DNA of 32,795 nucleotides from assembly GCA_036389715.1 (NCBI GenBank), contig DASVWH010000049.1, forward strand, positions 1 to 32,795, written 5' to 3'. The stretch is from DASVWH01 sp036389715. Lineage in GTDB: Bacteria > Acidobacteriota > Blastocatellia > Pyrinomonadales > Pyrinomonadaceae. Shown here piece after piece: positions 14,854-23,373 of this stretch; position 1 is the first letter of the stretch; each line of letters starts with the position of its first letter. A program made the translations under genes and the position numbers. Below the pieces are notes generated by a model that was not told where the DNA came from, ran no database searches, and saw only the letters and a program-made list of their open reading frames with translations.

Positions 14854-15879
14854 TCAACGAGGGAGAGGCAGGGCCTGGCGGCTTGCGAGAGGGGGACGCG
14901 TGGCGCGGCGCGGGGCGTGATGGGGCTGGCGCGTGCCCTGCTGGACGGGTGTGGGCGTGGGCGACTGGCCCTGGTCCATGATGTCTCGTCCGAGGGTCGG
15001 ATCGAGCGCGAGCAGGGCGCGCATCGTATTACGCGGCGAGAGGTGAGCTTCGTCCGTGCCGTCCTCTTCGACGCAGTTGTGCTCGATTGAGCGGGCCAGC
15101 CTGCGCGCCAGTGCCTCCCTGCCCGGCGTGCGCTCGATGTAGGTCCGGGCCGCCATCGCGCCGACCAGATCGCAGGTCAGCTCTTCGGGCCTGCGCCCGG
15201 CGATGCGCATCCCCGTCAGGGTCGCGGCACGCTTTCCGACGAGCTTGAAGAGCGGGTGCAGTGAATCCTCCTTGCCGTCGGCGATGTGCGTCAGCTCGTG
15301 CGAGAGCACGCTAATCATGCCCTCGTCCGATTGCAGCCCGGCGAGAAAGATGGTCCCGAAATAGATGGCCCGCGGCGTGTTGAGCATGACCGAAGCATTG
15401 TCGCGCAGTTCCACGTCCGGCTCTATCCGGTTGACGGCCATCACGCGCAGCGTCGCCGCGCGGATTCTGCCCGCATCGACATTGTATTGCGGGCCGAGGT
15501 CGCGCAGCGCCGCCATGACCAGCTCGCGCGCCTGCGGCAGAAGACGCTCGGCGCGTTTGAGTCCGGCGACTGCGTCCGGGTGATTCAGGGGCAGCGACGG
15601 TCGCGCCTGCATCACGTCAATCGGCACGCTGCCGAGAGGGTCTCGCGCGCGCTCCGAACAGATGGCCGTCATGGCCCGCTCGACGATGTCGGTGTCTTCG
15701 AGCGGCACACTGCTCTCTCGCGGCTGGCTCGGCGGCGGGTTGCCCCCCTTCCAGGGGCTCTCGTCCTGTCCGAATACTTGATAAGAAACGGCGGGCGTGA
15801 AAGAGAATAGAAACGCGAAGATAACGACGAGCGTGGCTCTGACAAATAACGGCCGTGGATTGGCGGAGCGTAACTTCAT
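14854..15879 (-). CDS. Exported M48-like zinc metallopeptidase
   Basis: This 341-residue protein has an N-terminal signal or membrane helix (residues 11-36) and a gluzincin active site: HELTH at 194-198 in VLSHELTHIADG, and EELTCDLVGAMAA near 232-244, where Glu233 and Asp237 fit the ExxxD third-ligand motif. This is the layout of M48-type peptidases, which degrade misfolded envelope proteins. The C-terminal 40 residues are rich in Pro, Arg, Gln and Thr and look disordered. A TATAAT box (15889-15894, minus strand) lies so close to the ATG that the mRNA would be nearly leaderless, so that box may be chance. The natural substrate is unknown. Confidence 0.82.
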   Translation of the reverse strand: MKLRSANPRPLFVRATLVVIFAFLFSFTPAVSYQVFGQDESPWKGGNPPPSQPRESSVPLEDTDIVERAMTAICSERARDPLGSVPIDVMQARPSLPLNHPDAVAGLKRAERLLPQARELVMAALRDLGPQYNVDAGRIRAATLRVMAVNRIEPDVELRDNASVMLNTPRAIYFGTIFLAGLQSDEGMISVLSHELTHIADGKEDSLHPLFKLVGKRAATLTGMRIAGRRPEELTCDLVGAMAARTYIERTPGREALARRLARSIEHNCVEEDGTDEAHLSPRNTMRALLALDPTLGRDIMDQGQSPTPTPVQQGTRQPHHAPRRATRPPLASRQALPLPR

Positions 15880-15928
15880 GCCAGGTCCATTATAAACGAC
15901 GAAGCAGAAAGGATGAAGGATGCAGGGT

Positions 15929-16016
15929 TAAAAGGGAGAAAGGGCGGAGGATAAAAGAGAGGGCCGGGTTGACGGTCAGAGCCCTGCTCCTTTTCTTCTC
16001 CGCACCTTCCCTTTCA
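15929..16016. repeat. Imperfect inverted purine-rich repeat
   Basis: A G/A-rich arm (about 15929-15965, with GGGAGAAAGGGCGGAGG) faces a C/T-rich arm (about 15981-16016, with CTCCGCACCTTCCCTTTC). The arms pair imperfectly around a 15-base centre. Just to the left, AAAGGAT GAAGGAT GCAGGGT reads as degenerate 7-base units. It fills most of the gap between the crotonase stop and the peptidase start. Confidence 0.5.
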
Positions 16017-16040
16017 AATATCGCCCTTGTCCTTGATGCT

Positions 16041-16814
16041 TCAACGGTTGCGCCAGGCGGGCTTACGTTTTTCCATGAAGGCCCTGACGCCCTCGTGCGC
16101 GTCTTCGGTCTTCATCAGCTCGTTCAGGTAGAGGTCTTCGACCCTGCTCAAGGCGTCTTCGAGCGAAGCGCCGCGCCCGAGGTCAATTGCCCGCCTGGCA
16201 GCTTCGAGCGCGGGCGCGGAAAGCTCCCGCAGCCTGACGAGCAGGTCTTCCGTCTTTTGCTGAAGCTCCGCCGAGGGCACCAGGTAGTTGACCAGCCCGA
16301 GCCGCAAAGCCTCCGCCGCATCTATCAGCTCGCCCGTCAGAATCATTTCGCGCGCGCGTTTCTCGCCGATGATGCGCGGCAGCAGGATGGCTGCAATCGG
16401 CGGAAAGACGCCGAGCTTAATCTCCGGCTGGCCGAAGCGCGCACGCTCGCTGGCGATCACGATGTCGCAGCCCGCGACCAGCTCGCAGCCGCCGCCGAGC
16501 GCCGCACCGTCAACGACCGCGACCGTCGGCTTGCCCGCCTGTTCCAGCGTCCGAAAGATGGAATGAAAGGAATCGAGCATCTGGTAGACGGTCTCTTCGA
16601 CATGCTCTTCGACGGCGACGCCAGCGCTGAAAGCGCGCGACTCGGCGGCCGCGTCGAAGACGATGGCCGCCACCTCGCGCCGCCCCGCACACTCGTTGAC
16701 GGCGTCGCCCATCTCGCGCATCATCGCGATATTGAAGACGTTGAGCGGCGGCCGCGCGAAAGTAATCCGCCCGACACGCTCTTCTATCCTGAACTTGATG
16801 CTCTGATACTTCAT
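16041..16814 (-). CDS. Enoyl-CoA hydratase/isomerase (crotonase) family protein
   Basis: This is a 257-residue crotonase, a cytoplasmic enzyme acting on an acyl-CoA double bond. The oxyanion-hole segments are present: AFSAGVAVEEH (61-71) and GAALGGGCELVAGCD (103-117), with Glu111 at a usual catalytic position. The segment FSAGVAVEEHVEETVYQMLD followed by SFHSIFRTLE recalls the cyclohexadienyl-carboxyl-CoA hydratases of benzoyl-CoA degradation, but no other gene of that pathway is in the window, so I keep the general name. The ATG at 16814 lies three bases from a heptamer repeat array, and no SD is seen. A short-chain dehydrogenase gene precedes it. Confidence 0.87.
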   Translation of the reverse strand: MKYQSIKFRIEERVGRITFARPPLNVFNIAMMREMGDAVNECAGRREVAAIVFDAAAESRAFSAGVAVEEHVEETVYQMLDSFHSIFRTLEQAGKPTVAVVDGAALGGGCELVAGCDIVIASERARFGQPEIKLGVFPPIAAILLPRIIGEKRAREMILTGELIDAAEALRLGLVNYLVPSAELQQKTEDLLVRLRELSAPALEAARRAIDLGRGASLEDALSRVEDLYLNELMKTEDAHEGVRAFMEKRKPAWRNR

Positions 16815-16817
16815 CGT

Positions 16818-16993
16818 AGTAAGCAGTAAGCAGTAAGCAGTGAGCAGTAAACGATCAGAAGCGAGCGACGGCGATGAGCTGCGAGCGGCGAACGGGAAAC
16901 AGCAGGCGGTCTCTTGCTTTTACTGCTCACCGCTTACCGCTCACTGCTTACTGCTTACCGCTCACTGCTCACTATTTACTGCTTACTGCTCAC
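16818..16993. repeat. Heptanucleotide inverted repeat array filling the gap
   Basis: Five tandem 7-base units of AGTAAGC type (16818-16852) face ten units of the complementary YACYGCT type (16921-16990, then CAC). The two arms are inverted around a 68-base centre. The array begins three bases from the crotonase start and ends three bases before the dehydrogenase stop, so it fills the whole gap. Confidence 0.9.
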
Positions 16994-16996
16994 TTC

Positions 16997-17740
16997 TCAA
17001 AGGCTCTGCCCGCCGTCAATCGTAATCACAGCGCCGGTGATGTGGCGCGCGCGTTCGGAGCAGAGAAAGGCTGCGAGGTTGGCGACATCAACGGGCTCGG
17101 CGATGCGTCCGAGGGCCGCCTCACGCTCGGCCTCGTCCTGAATCTGTTGCGGCAGCCGCTCGAACATCGGGGTCCGAACGAAGCCGGGCGCGACGGCGTT
17201 GACGTTGACGTTTGAGCGCCCCAGGTCACGCGCCGCCGATTTCGTCAGACCGATGACGCCCGCCTTCGACGCCGCATAATTACTGATGCCGAAGCTGCCG
17301 CGCAACGCCTGAATCGAGGCGATGTTGACGATCTTGCCAGACTTCTGCTCGCGGAAGAGGCGCGCCGCGGCGTGCAGGTAATTGAATGTTCCCTTGAGAT
17401 TGATGTTGACGACGCGATCCCACTGCGACTCGGTCATCTCCCAGAGCGGCGCATCGCTGTTGATGCCCGCCGCATTGATGAGCATATCCACGCGCCCCAT
17501 CCGCGCCCGCGCTTCCGCGACGATTCGCGCAGCCTTGCCGTGGTCGGTCACGTCCGCGTTGTAGGTCGCGACCCGCGCGCCCGTCTCCTTCAGTTGATGC
17601 GAAGTCTGAATCATGACATCTTCGCCCGCCACGTCTACGACGACGACGCTCGCGCCGCCGCGTGCCAGCTCCAGCGCGCACGCCCGGCCGATGCCCGACG
17701 CCGCGCCGGTGATAATTGCAACCCTGTCCTTGAATTCCAT
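16997..17740 (-). CDS. Short-chain dehydrogenase/reductase (FabG-like)
   Basis: This is a classical 247-residue short-chain dehydrogenase using NAD(P)(H). The cofactor motif TGAASGIG is at 11-18, NAAG at 89-92, and Asn114, Ser142, Tyr155 and Lys159 form the catalytic tetrad (YAASK at 155-159). The C-terminal VDVANLAAFLCSERARHITG followed by AVITIDGG is typical. Asp36 at the end of the second strand suggests NAD rather than NADP. The start has GGGGAG ten bases before ATG 17740. It precedes the crotonase gene on the same strand, so both may belong to one acyl-CoA or ketone pathway, though the repeat array lies between them. Confidence 0.92.
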   Translation of the reverse strand: MEFKDRVAIITGAASGIGRACALELARGGASVVVVDVAGEDVMIQTSHQLKETGARVATYNADVTDHGKAARIVAEARARMGRVDMLINAAGINSDAPLWEMTESQWDRVVNINLKGTFNYLHAAARLFREQKSGKIVNIASIQALRGSFGISNYAASKAGVIGLTKSAARDLGRSNVNVNAVAPGFVRTPMFERLPQQIQDEAEREAALGRIAEPVDVANLAAFLCSERARHITGAVITIDGGQSL

Positions 17741-17904
17741 CTGCTCGAAACTCCCCGCTGACCCGAAAGCAAAAAGGAGGAGGTTTCAAAGGGAAAAGCC
17801 GGTGGCTTGCAGGGCAGGCCGTTTTTTCCGTGCCCGCCGCCGCTGATTTCGATAAAGCCGCCAAAGCCCCACTTCTTCCCCTGGCCTCTCTCCGTCCGCC
17901 TTGC

Positions 17905-19767
17905 CTACTTCTGTTTTTCCGTACTGCTCAACCATTCGCGCGCCAGGCGCGACTGTTCCGCGCTCGGCTGTGCGACGGGCACGATACCATAGCTCAGATC
18001 AACGCGCCCGCCAAGTTTGAGATTGAGCGTCCGCAGGTCGTCGCTGCGAAAGAGACTGAGCGCGATAGTGTCGCCCGGACGCTTTTCCGAGAGGCGAGCG
18101 TTGAAGAGCTGCTGCGTAACGCGGACGCCGTCCAGGGCCACGATCTGGTCGCCCACATTCAGGCCCTGCTCGTAAGCGGGCGCACCGGCGTAGACACGCC
18201 TGACGACCAGGCGGTCGCCCTCCTGCCCGAGGTCCGCGCCGAGATAGGCTTTTTCGGCCGCGGGACGCCCGCCCCGCTCCGCGCTCGTGACCAGCCGGAA
18301 GCCGACCGCCGCGAGACCGGCGTTGTAATCCAGCTCCTCGCGCCCGCTGACGTAACGCGCGAAGAAGGGTTCGAGGCTCGCCCCGGCCATCAGCTCGCAG
18401 GCGCGCTGGAAATCCGCCGGTCCATAGTTGCGCCCCTTCTTGTAATACTCCGCATAGAGGTAGCGCAGCACGTCGTCGAGCGACTTCGCGCCACGGCTGC
18501 GCTGGCGAATCTCCAGGTCGAGCAGCATGCTCAGCAGCATGCCCTTCGTGTAATAAGAGATCTGCGAATTGGCGGAGTTCTCGTTGGGCCTGTACTCCTT
18601 GATCCAGGCATCGAAGCTGGCCTCTTCGGCGCTCATCTGCAACCTTCCGGGCCTGCTCTGCACGTCCTGGATAGTCGCGGCCAGCGTTTCCAGGTACTCC
18701 TCTTCGGAGACGAGCCCGGCGCGGCGCAGCGCCTGGGCTGCGTAGTATTCGGTCGTCCCTTCGGCCACCCAGAGCAGCTTCGTGTAGTTCTCGCGCGTGT
18801 AATCGAAAGGGCCGAGCGCGTCCGGGCGAATCCGCTTGACGTTGTAGAGATGAAAGAACTCGTGAGCGATCAGCGAGAGGAATCCCTTGTAGGCGGCTTC
18901 GGGCCGGAAGGCGAAGCGGTTGTAGGTCAGCGCGACCGAGTTTGAATGCTCCGTCGCATTGCCGCCGCCCGACGGCACAAGGTGCATGATGAAGGTGTAG
19001 TCGCTGTAGGGAATCTCGCCTATCATCGCAACTTCCGTCTCGGCTATCTTCTTGACATCGGCGCGAACCCGCGCGGCGTCGTAGTTGCCCTCGCCGTAAA
19101 TCACGATCCGGTGCGGCACGCCGCGAACCTCGAACGAGATGGTCTTAAACGCGCCGACTTCGACGGGCGAATCGTAGAGCGTGTCGAAATTATCTGCGCG
19201 GAAAGTGTTCGGGCGGCCAGCGACGGCAGGCAAGCCCGTCGCCACTTTCCAATCTCCGAAAGGCACTACGCGCAGCGTCGAAGGGGCACGCAATTCGCCC
19301 TCCGGGTACATCAGCAGCGCCGTGTGATTCCAGAAAGCATGACGGTCGTTGAGCTCATTGGTGCGCGGCGACAGCTCGTTGGCGTAGACGCGATAGGTGA
19401 CGACAAGCTCGGTCGCGCCGCCCGTCCCGACGCGCCAGGTCGTCTTATTGACCTTCTCCCAGCCGAGCGCACGGCCGCGCGCGTCCGTCGCCGTAAAATC
19501 CTGAACGTGGCGCGCATATTCGCGGACGAGATAGGAGCCGGGCGTCCAGACGGGCATAATCAAATCCATCCGGGCCGGAAGCTGCGCGGCGGGGCCGCCG
19601 ATGCGCATCTCCACTTCCAGTAAATGCGTGTGGGGCTTCGGCATCGAGACGGTGAAGCGGATTTCCGGCGATGCTGCCGGGCGGCCGCCTCGCGCCGCGA
19701 GCGCCGAAGCGAGCAGAAGAGAGACGACGACAGCCAGCCAGACCGTCCGGTAGCGGCGATAGCGCAT
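17905..19767 (-). CDS. M61 family metallopeptidase (glycyl aminopeptidase type) with PDZ domain
   Basis: This 620-residue exported zinc peptidase carries a signal peptide (basic MRYRRYR and a hydrophobic stretch to about residue 25). An N-terminal beta domain follows, with PVWTPGSYLVREYARHVQDF at 72-91, a hallmark of M61 enzymes. The active site is HEFFH (302-306) in LIAHEFFHLYNVKRIRP, with the third ligand Glu336 in WVAEGTTEYYA. A PDZ domain lies at about 505-590 (GLNVGDQIVALDGV). It is expected to trim peptides in the periplasm. It faces the thioredoxin gene across a 285-bp divergent gap. Confidence 0.93.
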   Translation of the reverse strand: MRYRRYRTVWLAVVVSLLLASALAARGGRPAASPEIRFTVSMPKPHTHLLEVEMRIGGPAAQLPARMDLIMPVWTPGSYLVREYARHVQDFTATDARGRALGWEKVNKTTWRVGTGGATELVVTYRVYANELSPRTNELNDRHAFWNHTALLMYPEGELRAPSTLRVVPFGDWKVATGLPAVAGRPNTFRADNFDTLYDSPVEVGAFKTISFEVRGVPHRIVIYGEGNYDAARVRADVKKIAETEVAMIGEIPYSDYTFIMHLVPSGGGNATEHSNSVALTYNRFAFRPEAAYKGFLSLIAHEFFHLYNVKRIRPDALGPFDYTRENYTKLLWVAEGTTEYYAAQALRRAGLVSEEEYLETLAATIQDVQSRPGRLQMSAEEASFDAWIKEYRPNENSANSQISYYTKGMLLSMLLDLEIRQRSRGAKSLDDVLRYLYAEYYKKGRNYGPADFQRACELMAGASLEPFFARYVSGREELDYNAGLAAVGFRLVTSAERGGRPAAEKAYLGADLGQEGDRLVVRRVYAGAPAYEQGLNVGDQIVALDGVRVTQQLFNARLSEKRPGDTIALSLFRSDDLRTLNLKLGGRVDLSYGIVPVAQPSAEQSRLAREWLSSTEKQK

Positions 19768-20036
19768 GACGCTCTGAAATCACCTTTCCATCCAATGTTC
19801 GGGGAGAAAATCCAGGCCACGCATCTTACTACGAATGCGGGCGGGTTTCGAGTTACGGGTCTGGAGTTTGAGCGACGGGCGGGCCGGGGCGGAGAGTTAA
19901 AAGCGAAGATGAGAGAGCGGAGCTTCGCCCGCCGCGACTCCGCCGGGCCCGCCGCCCCCGCACGCAACCTTGATGTCGGCCTGACGGTTTTTCCAAACTT
20001 TTGCGACGAAATTTTCTTAGCATGGTTTGGCTGAAA

Positions 20037-20043
20037 AAGGAGG
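20037..20043 (+). promoter_or_regulatory. Strong Shine-Dalgarno site of the thioredoxin gene
   Basis: AAGGAGG lies nine bases before ATG 20053 and fixes the thioredoxin start. No convincing -35/-10 pair was found in the rest of the 19768-20052 gap. Confidence 0.7.
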
Positions 20044-20052
20044 CTGCGAAAG

Positions 20053-20523
20053 ATGATAACGGTCGTATCCTGTCGGCGTTGCGGGGCGCGTAACCGGGTC
20101 AACGAAGAGGCGGCGGGCGGGCGCAGGGCCGTCTGCGGCGGGTGCGGAGCGCCGCTTGAGCCGGAGGGCGCGGCGGGTGCTAGCACCGGCAGTAGCAGCA
20201 ACAGGACGAGCAGGCCGCTGACGGTAACGGACGCGAGCTTTGCGCGCGAGGTGCTCGGCGCAGGCGAGCTGCCGGTCCTGCTGGATTGCTGGGCTCCCTG
20301 GTGCGGCCCGTGCCGGATGGTCGCGCCCGTGCTCGAAGAACTGGCGGCCGAATCCGGTGGGCGCTACCTCATCGCCAAGCTCAACGTTGACGAGAATCCG
20401 CGAACCGCCGCGCAGTTTGATATCAGAAGCATCCCGACCATGCTCCTCTTCAAAAACGGCACGCTCGTTGATCGCATCGTCGGCGCACAGCCCAAGCAGG
20501 CAATCGCCGCGCGGCTCAGGTAA
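20053..20523 (+). CDS. trxC: Thioredoxin 2-type protein with N-terminal zinc ribbon
   Basis: This is a cytoplasmic disulfide reductase of 156 residues. Residues 7-31 contain two CxxC pairs (Cys7/Cys10 and Cys28/Cys31) forming a zinc ribbon as in thioredoxin 2. After a Ser/Gly linker the thioredoxin fold runs from about 57 to the end, with the redox site WCGPC at 83-87 and the cis-proline loop in IRSIPTMLLF. The strong SD supports the start. The symbol is assigned by the zinc ribbon plus WCGPC; other two-domain thioredoxins exist. DoxX and an MFS exporter follow on the same strand. Confidence 0.92.
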   Translation: MITVVSCRRCGARNRVNEEAAGGRRAVCGGCGAPLEPEGAAGASTGSSSNRTSRPLTVTDASFAREVLGAGELPVLLDCWAPWCGPCRMVAPVLEELAAESGGRYLIAKLNVDENPRTAAQFDIRSIPTMLLFKNGTLVDRIVGAQPKQAIAARLR

Positions 20524-20674
20524 GACGGCCCTGCCCGAAAGGGCCGGAGACGCGGACTTGCCACGGCCTCACGCCCTGCCGCTTACGGCTGACCGCGGAA
20601 GACATTCGGCCCCGGATAATCTAATATTGCGGCACGCTTCAAAATCTCGCGGGAAAGTGAAAAGTGACTTAAGG

Positions 20675-21118
20675 ATGTTGAGAAAGCTGATCGCTACGAC
20701 GCCAAACTGGACGACGCTGCCGCTGCGCCTGGCGGCCGGTCTGCTCTTTGCGCTGCACGGTGCGGAGAAGGTCTTCGGCATTCGCGGGGGCCCCGGCCTG
20801 ACGGCCTGGATGGCCAATGAACGCGGCGCATCGGGACTCCGCCCGGCCTGGCTCTGGCTCGGCGCGGCGGCGATTTTCGAGTTAATCGGCGGCATCCTCC
20901 TCGTGCTCGGGCTGCTGACGCGTCTCGGCGCACTGATGCTCATCCCGGTCATGCTGGTCGCCCTGTACGGCACAATCGGCAGCGCCGACAATGCGCCCGT
21001 CCCGCTCTCCAGAATCGGTTATCCGCTCTCGATGCTGGCGATAGCCGTCGCGCTAGTCATCGCGGGCGGGGGGCGGGCCTCCCTCGACCAGTCGCTGATG
21101 AAATCGCGCCGCAGGTAG
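20675..21118 (+). CDS. DoxX family membrane protein
   Basis: This 147-residue integral membrane protein has four hydrophobic helices. It begins with the DoxX signature LPLRLAAGLLFALHGAEKVF, and continues with PAWLWLGAAAIFELIGGILL and LGLLTRLGALMLIPVM. DoxX relatives are linked to thiosulfate:quinone reduction or oxidative-stress complexes, but many have no known role. The frame is open much further upstream and there overlaps thioredoxin; ATG 20675 is chosen because membrane helix 1 starts shortly after. It lies 151 bp downstream of the thioredoxin gene. Confidence 0.85.
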   Translation: MLRKLIATTPNWTTLPLRLAAGLLFALHGAEKVFGIRGGPGLTAWMANERGASGLRPAWLWLGAAAIFELIGGILLVLGLLTRLGALMLIPVMLVALYGTIGSADNAPVPLSRIGYPLSMLAIAVALVIAGGGRASLDQSLMKSRRR

Positions 21119-21136
21119 AAAAAGAGTCGAGCGTAA

Positions 21137-21176
21137 ACCGTCAACAACTAAAGAGGCGCGCGCGTCCATTGACGGT
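21137..21176. repeat. Short inverted repeat before the MFS gene
   Basis: ACCGTCAA (21137-21144) and TTGACGGT (21169-21176) are perfect 8-bp arms around 24 bases, in the gap between the DoxX and MFS genes. The outer flanks (GTAAACC and GGTCCACGATTAAC) also pair partly. It resembles a short member of the inverted repeat class seen elsewhere in the window. Confidence 0.55.
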
Positions 21177-21192
21177 CCACGATTAACGAGAT

Positions 21193-22470
21193 ATGAAACG
21201 CTCTCCGCTGCTCGTCATCTTCATCACAGTCTTTATTGACCTGATCGGTTTCGGCATCGTCATCCCGGTCCTGCCCTTTTACGTCGAGGGGACGAAGTTC
21301 AATGCCTCGCCGAGCATGGTCGGGCTGCTCTTTGCTTCCTACTCGGTGATGCAGTTGATTTTCACGCCCATCCTCGGCAGGCTTTCCGACAGGTACGGGA
21401 GGCGGCCCGTGCTGCTCGTCAGCCTGGTCGGGACAGGCATCGGGTTTCTCATCCTCGGGCTGGCGACGACGCTCTGGATGCTCTTTGCCGGACGCATTCT
21501 GGACGGGATTACCGGCGGCAACATCTCGACGGCGCAGGCCTACATCGCGGACATTACGACGCCCGAGAATCGCGCCAAGGGGATGGGGATGGTCGGCGCG
21601 GCATTCGGCCTCGGGTTCATCTTCGGCCCGGCCATCGGCGGGGTGCTGAGCCGCTGGGGCATCAACGTTCCCTTCCTCTTCGCCGCCGGGCTGGCTTTCG
21701 CCAACGCCGTCCTGCTCTACTTCGTGCTGCCCGAAACGGTTGGGCCGGACCATCCGGCGCGGGCTTCGGCGGTCGCCGGAAGATGGTCGCAGCTGGCACG
21801 CGCGCTGCGGCAATCACGGCTCGCCTTCATCCTTCTCATCTACTTCCTGTTCATCGTCGCCTTCTCGATTATGACCACTTCGTTCGGGCTCTTTACGATG
21901 TACCGCTTCGGCTACGACGCGCACGATACGGGCTGGCTCTTCGTCTTCGTGGGCGTCATCGGCGCGACTGTTCAGGGCGGGCTGATCGGGCGGCTGGTCA
22001 GGCGTTTCGGCGAGCTGCCGCTGGTCGTGACGGGCGCGCTGCTGTTTGCTCTGAGCCTCTTCGCCATGCCGCTGACGGGGCCCGAGACGGGCCTTGCGAC
22101 GCTGCTCATCGTCGGCGCGGCCTTCTCCATCGGCAACTCGCTCTCGACCCCGGCGCTGACCGGGCTGGCCTCGAAGAGCGCGGGGCCGGGCGAGCAGGGC
22201 GGCGTGCTCGGCGTCACACAGTCGGTCGCCAGCCTCTCGCGCACCATCGGGCCGCTCATCGCTTCATACTTAATCTACAGCGCCGCCGCGACCACCGGCT
22301 ACGACCGCAAGCCGCACCAGATGAGCGACCATTCGCTGCGCCTCACTTTCTGGACGGCGTCCACCATCATGTTCGTCGCCTTCCTCCTCGCCATCTATTT
22401 CACACGGGCCCACGCCGCCGACTACAGCACTGCGGAAGTCAAAGGGCAGATGTCGGAAGCCAAGATTTAA
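21193..22470 (+). CDS. MFS transporter, TCR/Tet-like drug exporter family
   Basis: This is a 425-residue inner-membrane transporter with about twelve hydrophobic segments. It opens with VFIDLIGFGIVIPVLPFYVE, the usual start of TetA-type antiporters. Motif A, GRLSDRYGRRPVL, lies in the loop between helices 2 and 3 (about 62-74), and GAAFGLGFIFGPAIGG (about 137-152) matches motif C of proton-coupled exporters. The TetA resemblance is structural; nothing shows that it handles tetracycline. It ends 23 bp from the stop of the DUF488 gene on the other strand. Confidence 0.9.
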   Translation: MKRSPLLVIFITVFIDLIGFGIVIPVLPFYVEGTKFNASPSMVGLLFASYSVMQLIFTPILGRLSDRYGRRPVLLVSLVGTGIGFLILGLATTLWMLFAGRILDGITGGNISTAQAYIADITTPENRAKGMGMVGAAFGLGFIFGPAIGGVLSRWGINVPFLFAAGLAFANAVLLYFVLPETVGPDHPARASAVAGRWSQLARALRQSRLAFILLIYFLFIVAFSIMTTSFGLFTMYRFGYDAHDTGWLFVFVGVIGATVQGGLIGRLVRRFGELPLVVTGALLFALSLFAMPLTGPETGLATLLIVGAAFSIGNSLSTPALTGLASKSAGPGEQGGVLGVTQSVASLSRTIGPLIASYLIYSAAATTGYDRKPHQMSDHSLRLTFWTASTIMFVAFLLAIYFTRAHAADYSTAEVKGQMSEAKI

Positions 22471-22493
22471 GCTGAGCGGGCGGGCCTTCTCTT

Positions 22494-22958
22494 CTACCAG
22501 ATGGACGGAATCGCCGCTTCGTCAAACTCGACGACGTTTCCGCCCGGGAGGATATGCCTGACGACTGCGCCGCGCTCGCGCAACGGCACGGAGAGCAGCC
22601 CGACGCGGTGACAGTTGGCGCGCGGCTGCACATGGTTCGTCAGCGGGTGCGATTCCGAGCACATGATGGCGACCGGCATCTCGGCCGCCAGCTCGATGAT
22701 GCGGTCGAGGCCGCGCGCCAGCTCCGGGGGCGGCGCGATTACTTTGCCGCCGCACTCGGGCAAGTGCTCATAGCCGATTCCGGCCTCCCGCAAAAGCTGT
22801 TCGAGGACGCGCCCGTTATACTGCGGCCAGCGCGAGCGCGCCGCGCTGCGCACGTCACAGACGAAAGCGATTTCGTGCTCACGCAAAAGCTCAAGAAAAT
22901 AGGCGAAGGGATGGCGGCCGTGCCCGATGGTGTGAACGGTGAGCGGTTGAGATGACAT
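22494..22958 (-). CDS. DUF488 family protein
   Basis: This is a 154-residue cytoplasmic protein of the DUF488 family, function unknown. The family landmarks TIGHGRHPFAYFLELL near the start, CDVRSAARSRWPQYN and the cysteine segment MCSESHPLTNH are all present. I start it at ATG 22958 because the family motif begins a few residues later; the frame extends further upstream but overlaps the DUF2905 gene. It lies 5 bp after the DUF2905 stop, so the two are likely co-transcribed. Confidence 0.87.
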   Translation of the reverse strand: MSSQPLTVHTIGHGRHPFAYFLELLREHEIAFVCDVRSAARSRWPQYNGRVLEQLLREAGIGYEHLPECGGKVIAPPPELARGLDRIIELAAEMPVAIMCSESHPLTNHVQPRANCHRVGLLSVPLRERGAVVRHILPGGNVVEFDEAAIPSIW

Positions 22959-22963
22959 CGGGC

Positions 22964-23182
22964 TTAAAAGAGACGGCGCAGCAGGTAAGCGATCAAGCTG
23001 ATCGCCAGCGAGACGAGCAGCATTGACGTGAGCGGAAGATAGACGCGCGTGCGCTCGCTGCCGAAACGAATGTCTCCCGGCAAACGGCCGAACCACCCGA
23101 GCCCGCCCGAATAGATCAACAGCCCGACGACGATTACGCCGACGCCTAGCGCCATCACCAGTAATCCGGCAGAACGAGACAT
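22964..23182 (-). CDS. DUF2905 family small membrane protein
   Basis: This 72-residue protein has two hydrophobic helices (about 6-25 and 47-67) joined by FGRLPGDIRFGSERTRVYLP, which carries the G-R-L-P-G-D-I block typical of DUF2905. Its function is unknown. ATG 23182 is preferred, as it gives the normal family length; an upstream ATG in the same frame would add eleven residues. It precedes the DUF488 gene by 5 bp. Confidence 0.85.
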   Translation of the reverse strand: MSRSAGLLVMALGVGVIVVGLLIYSGGLGWFGRLPGDIRFGSERTRVYLPLTSMLLVSLAISLIAYLLRRLF

Positions 23183-23373
23183 GATTTCAACTATCAACGA
23201 TGAAGTGAAGCACAAATATTGCTCACGGTTACCCGCTAACCTTGCAAGTAATATACTTATAACGCCCCGGCGCGGCCCGAATGTGCGACCCTCTGCTGAG
23301 AAGGCGGAGGCTCCGTCCGCTCAAGCAGCGGGAGCAGGACGGCGCGCTGCGCGCTCTCGACGGAGTTAGCTTT

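Noticed and set aside
16818..16993. CRISPR array
   Set aside because: The units are 7 bases long, directly adjacent and inverted; there are no spacers and no cas genes.
19560..20201. 213-codon minus-strand frame across the divergent gap before the M61 gene
   Set aside because: Ser/Arg/Pro-rich with no motif, overlapping both the M61 gene and thioredoxin in other frames.
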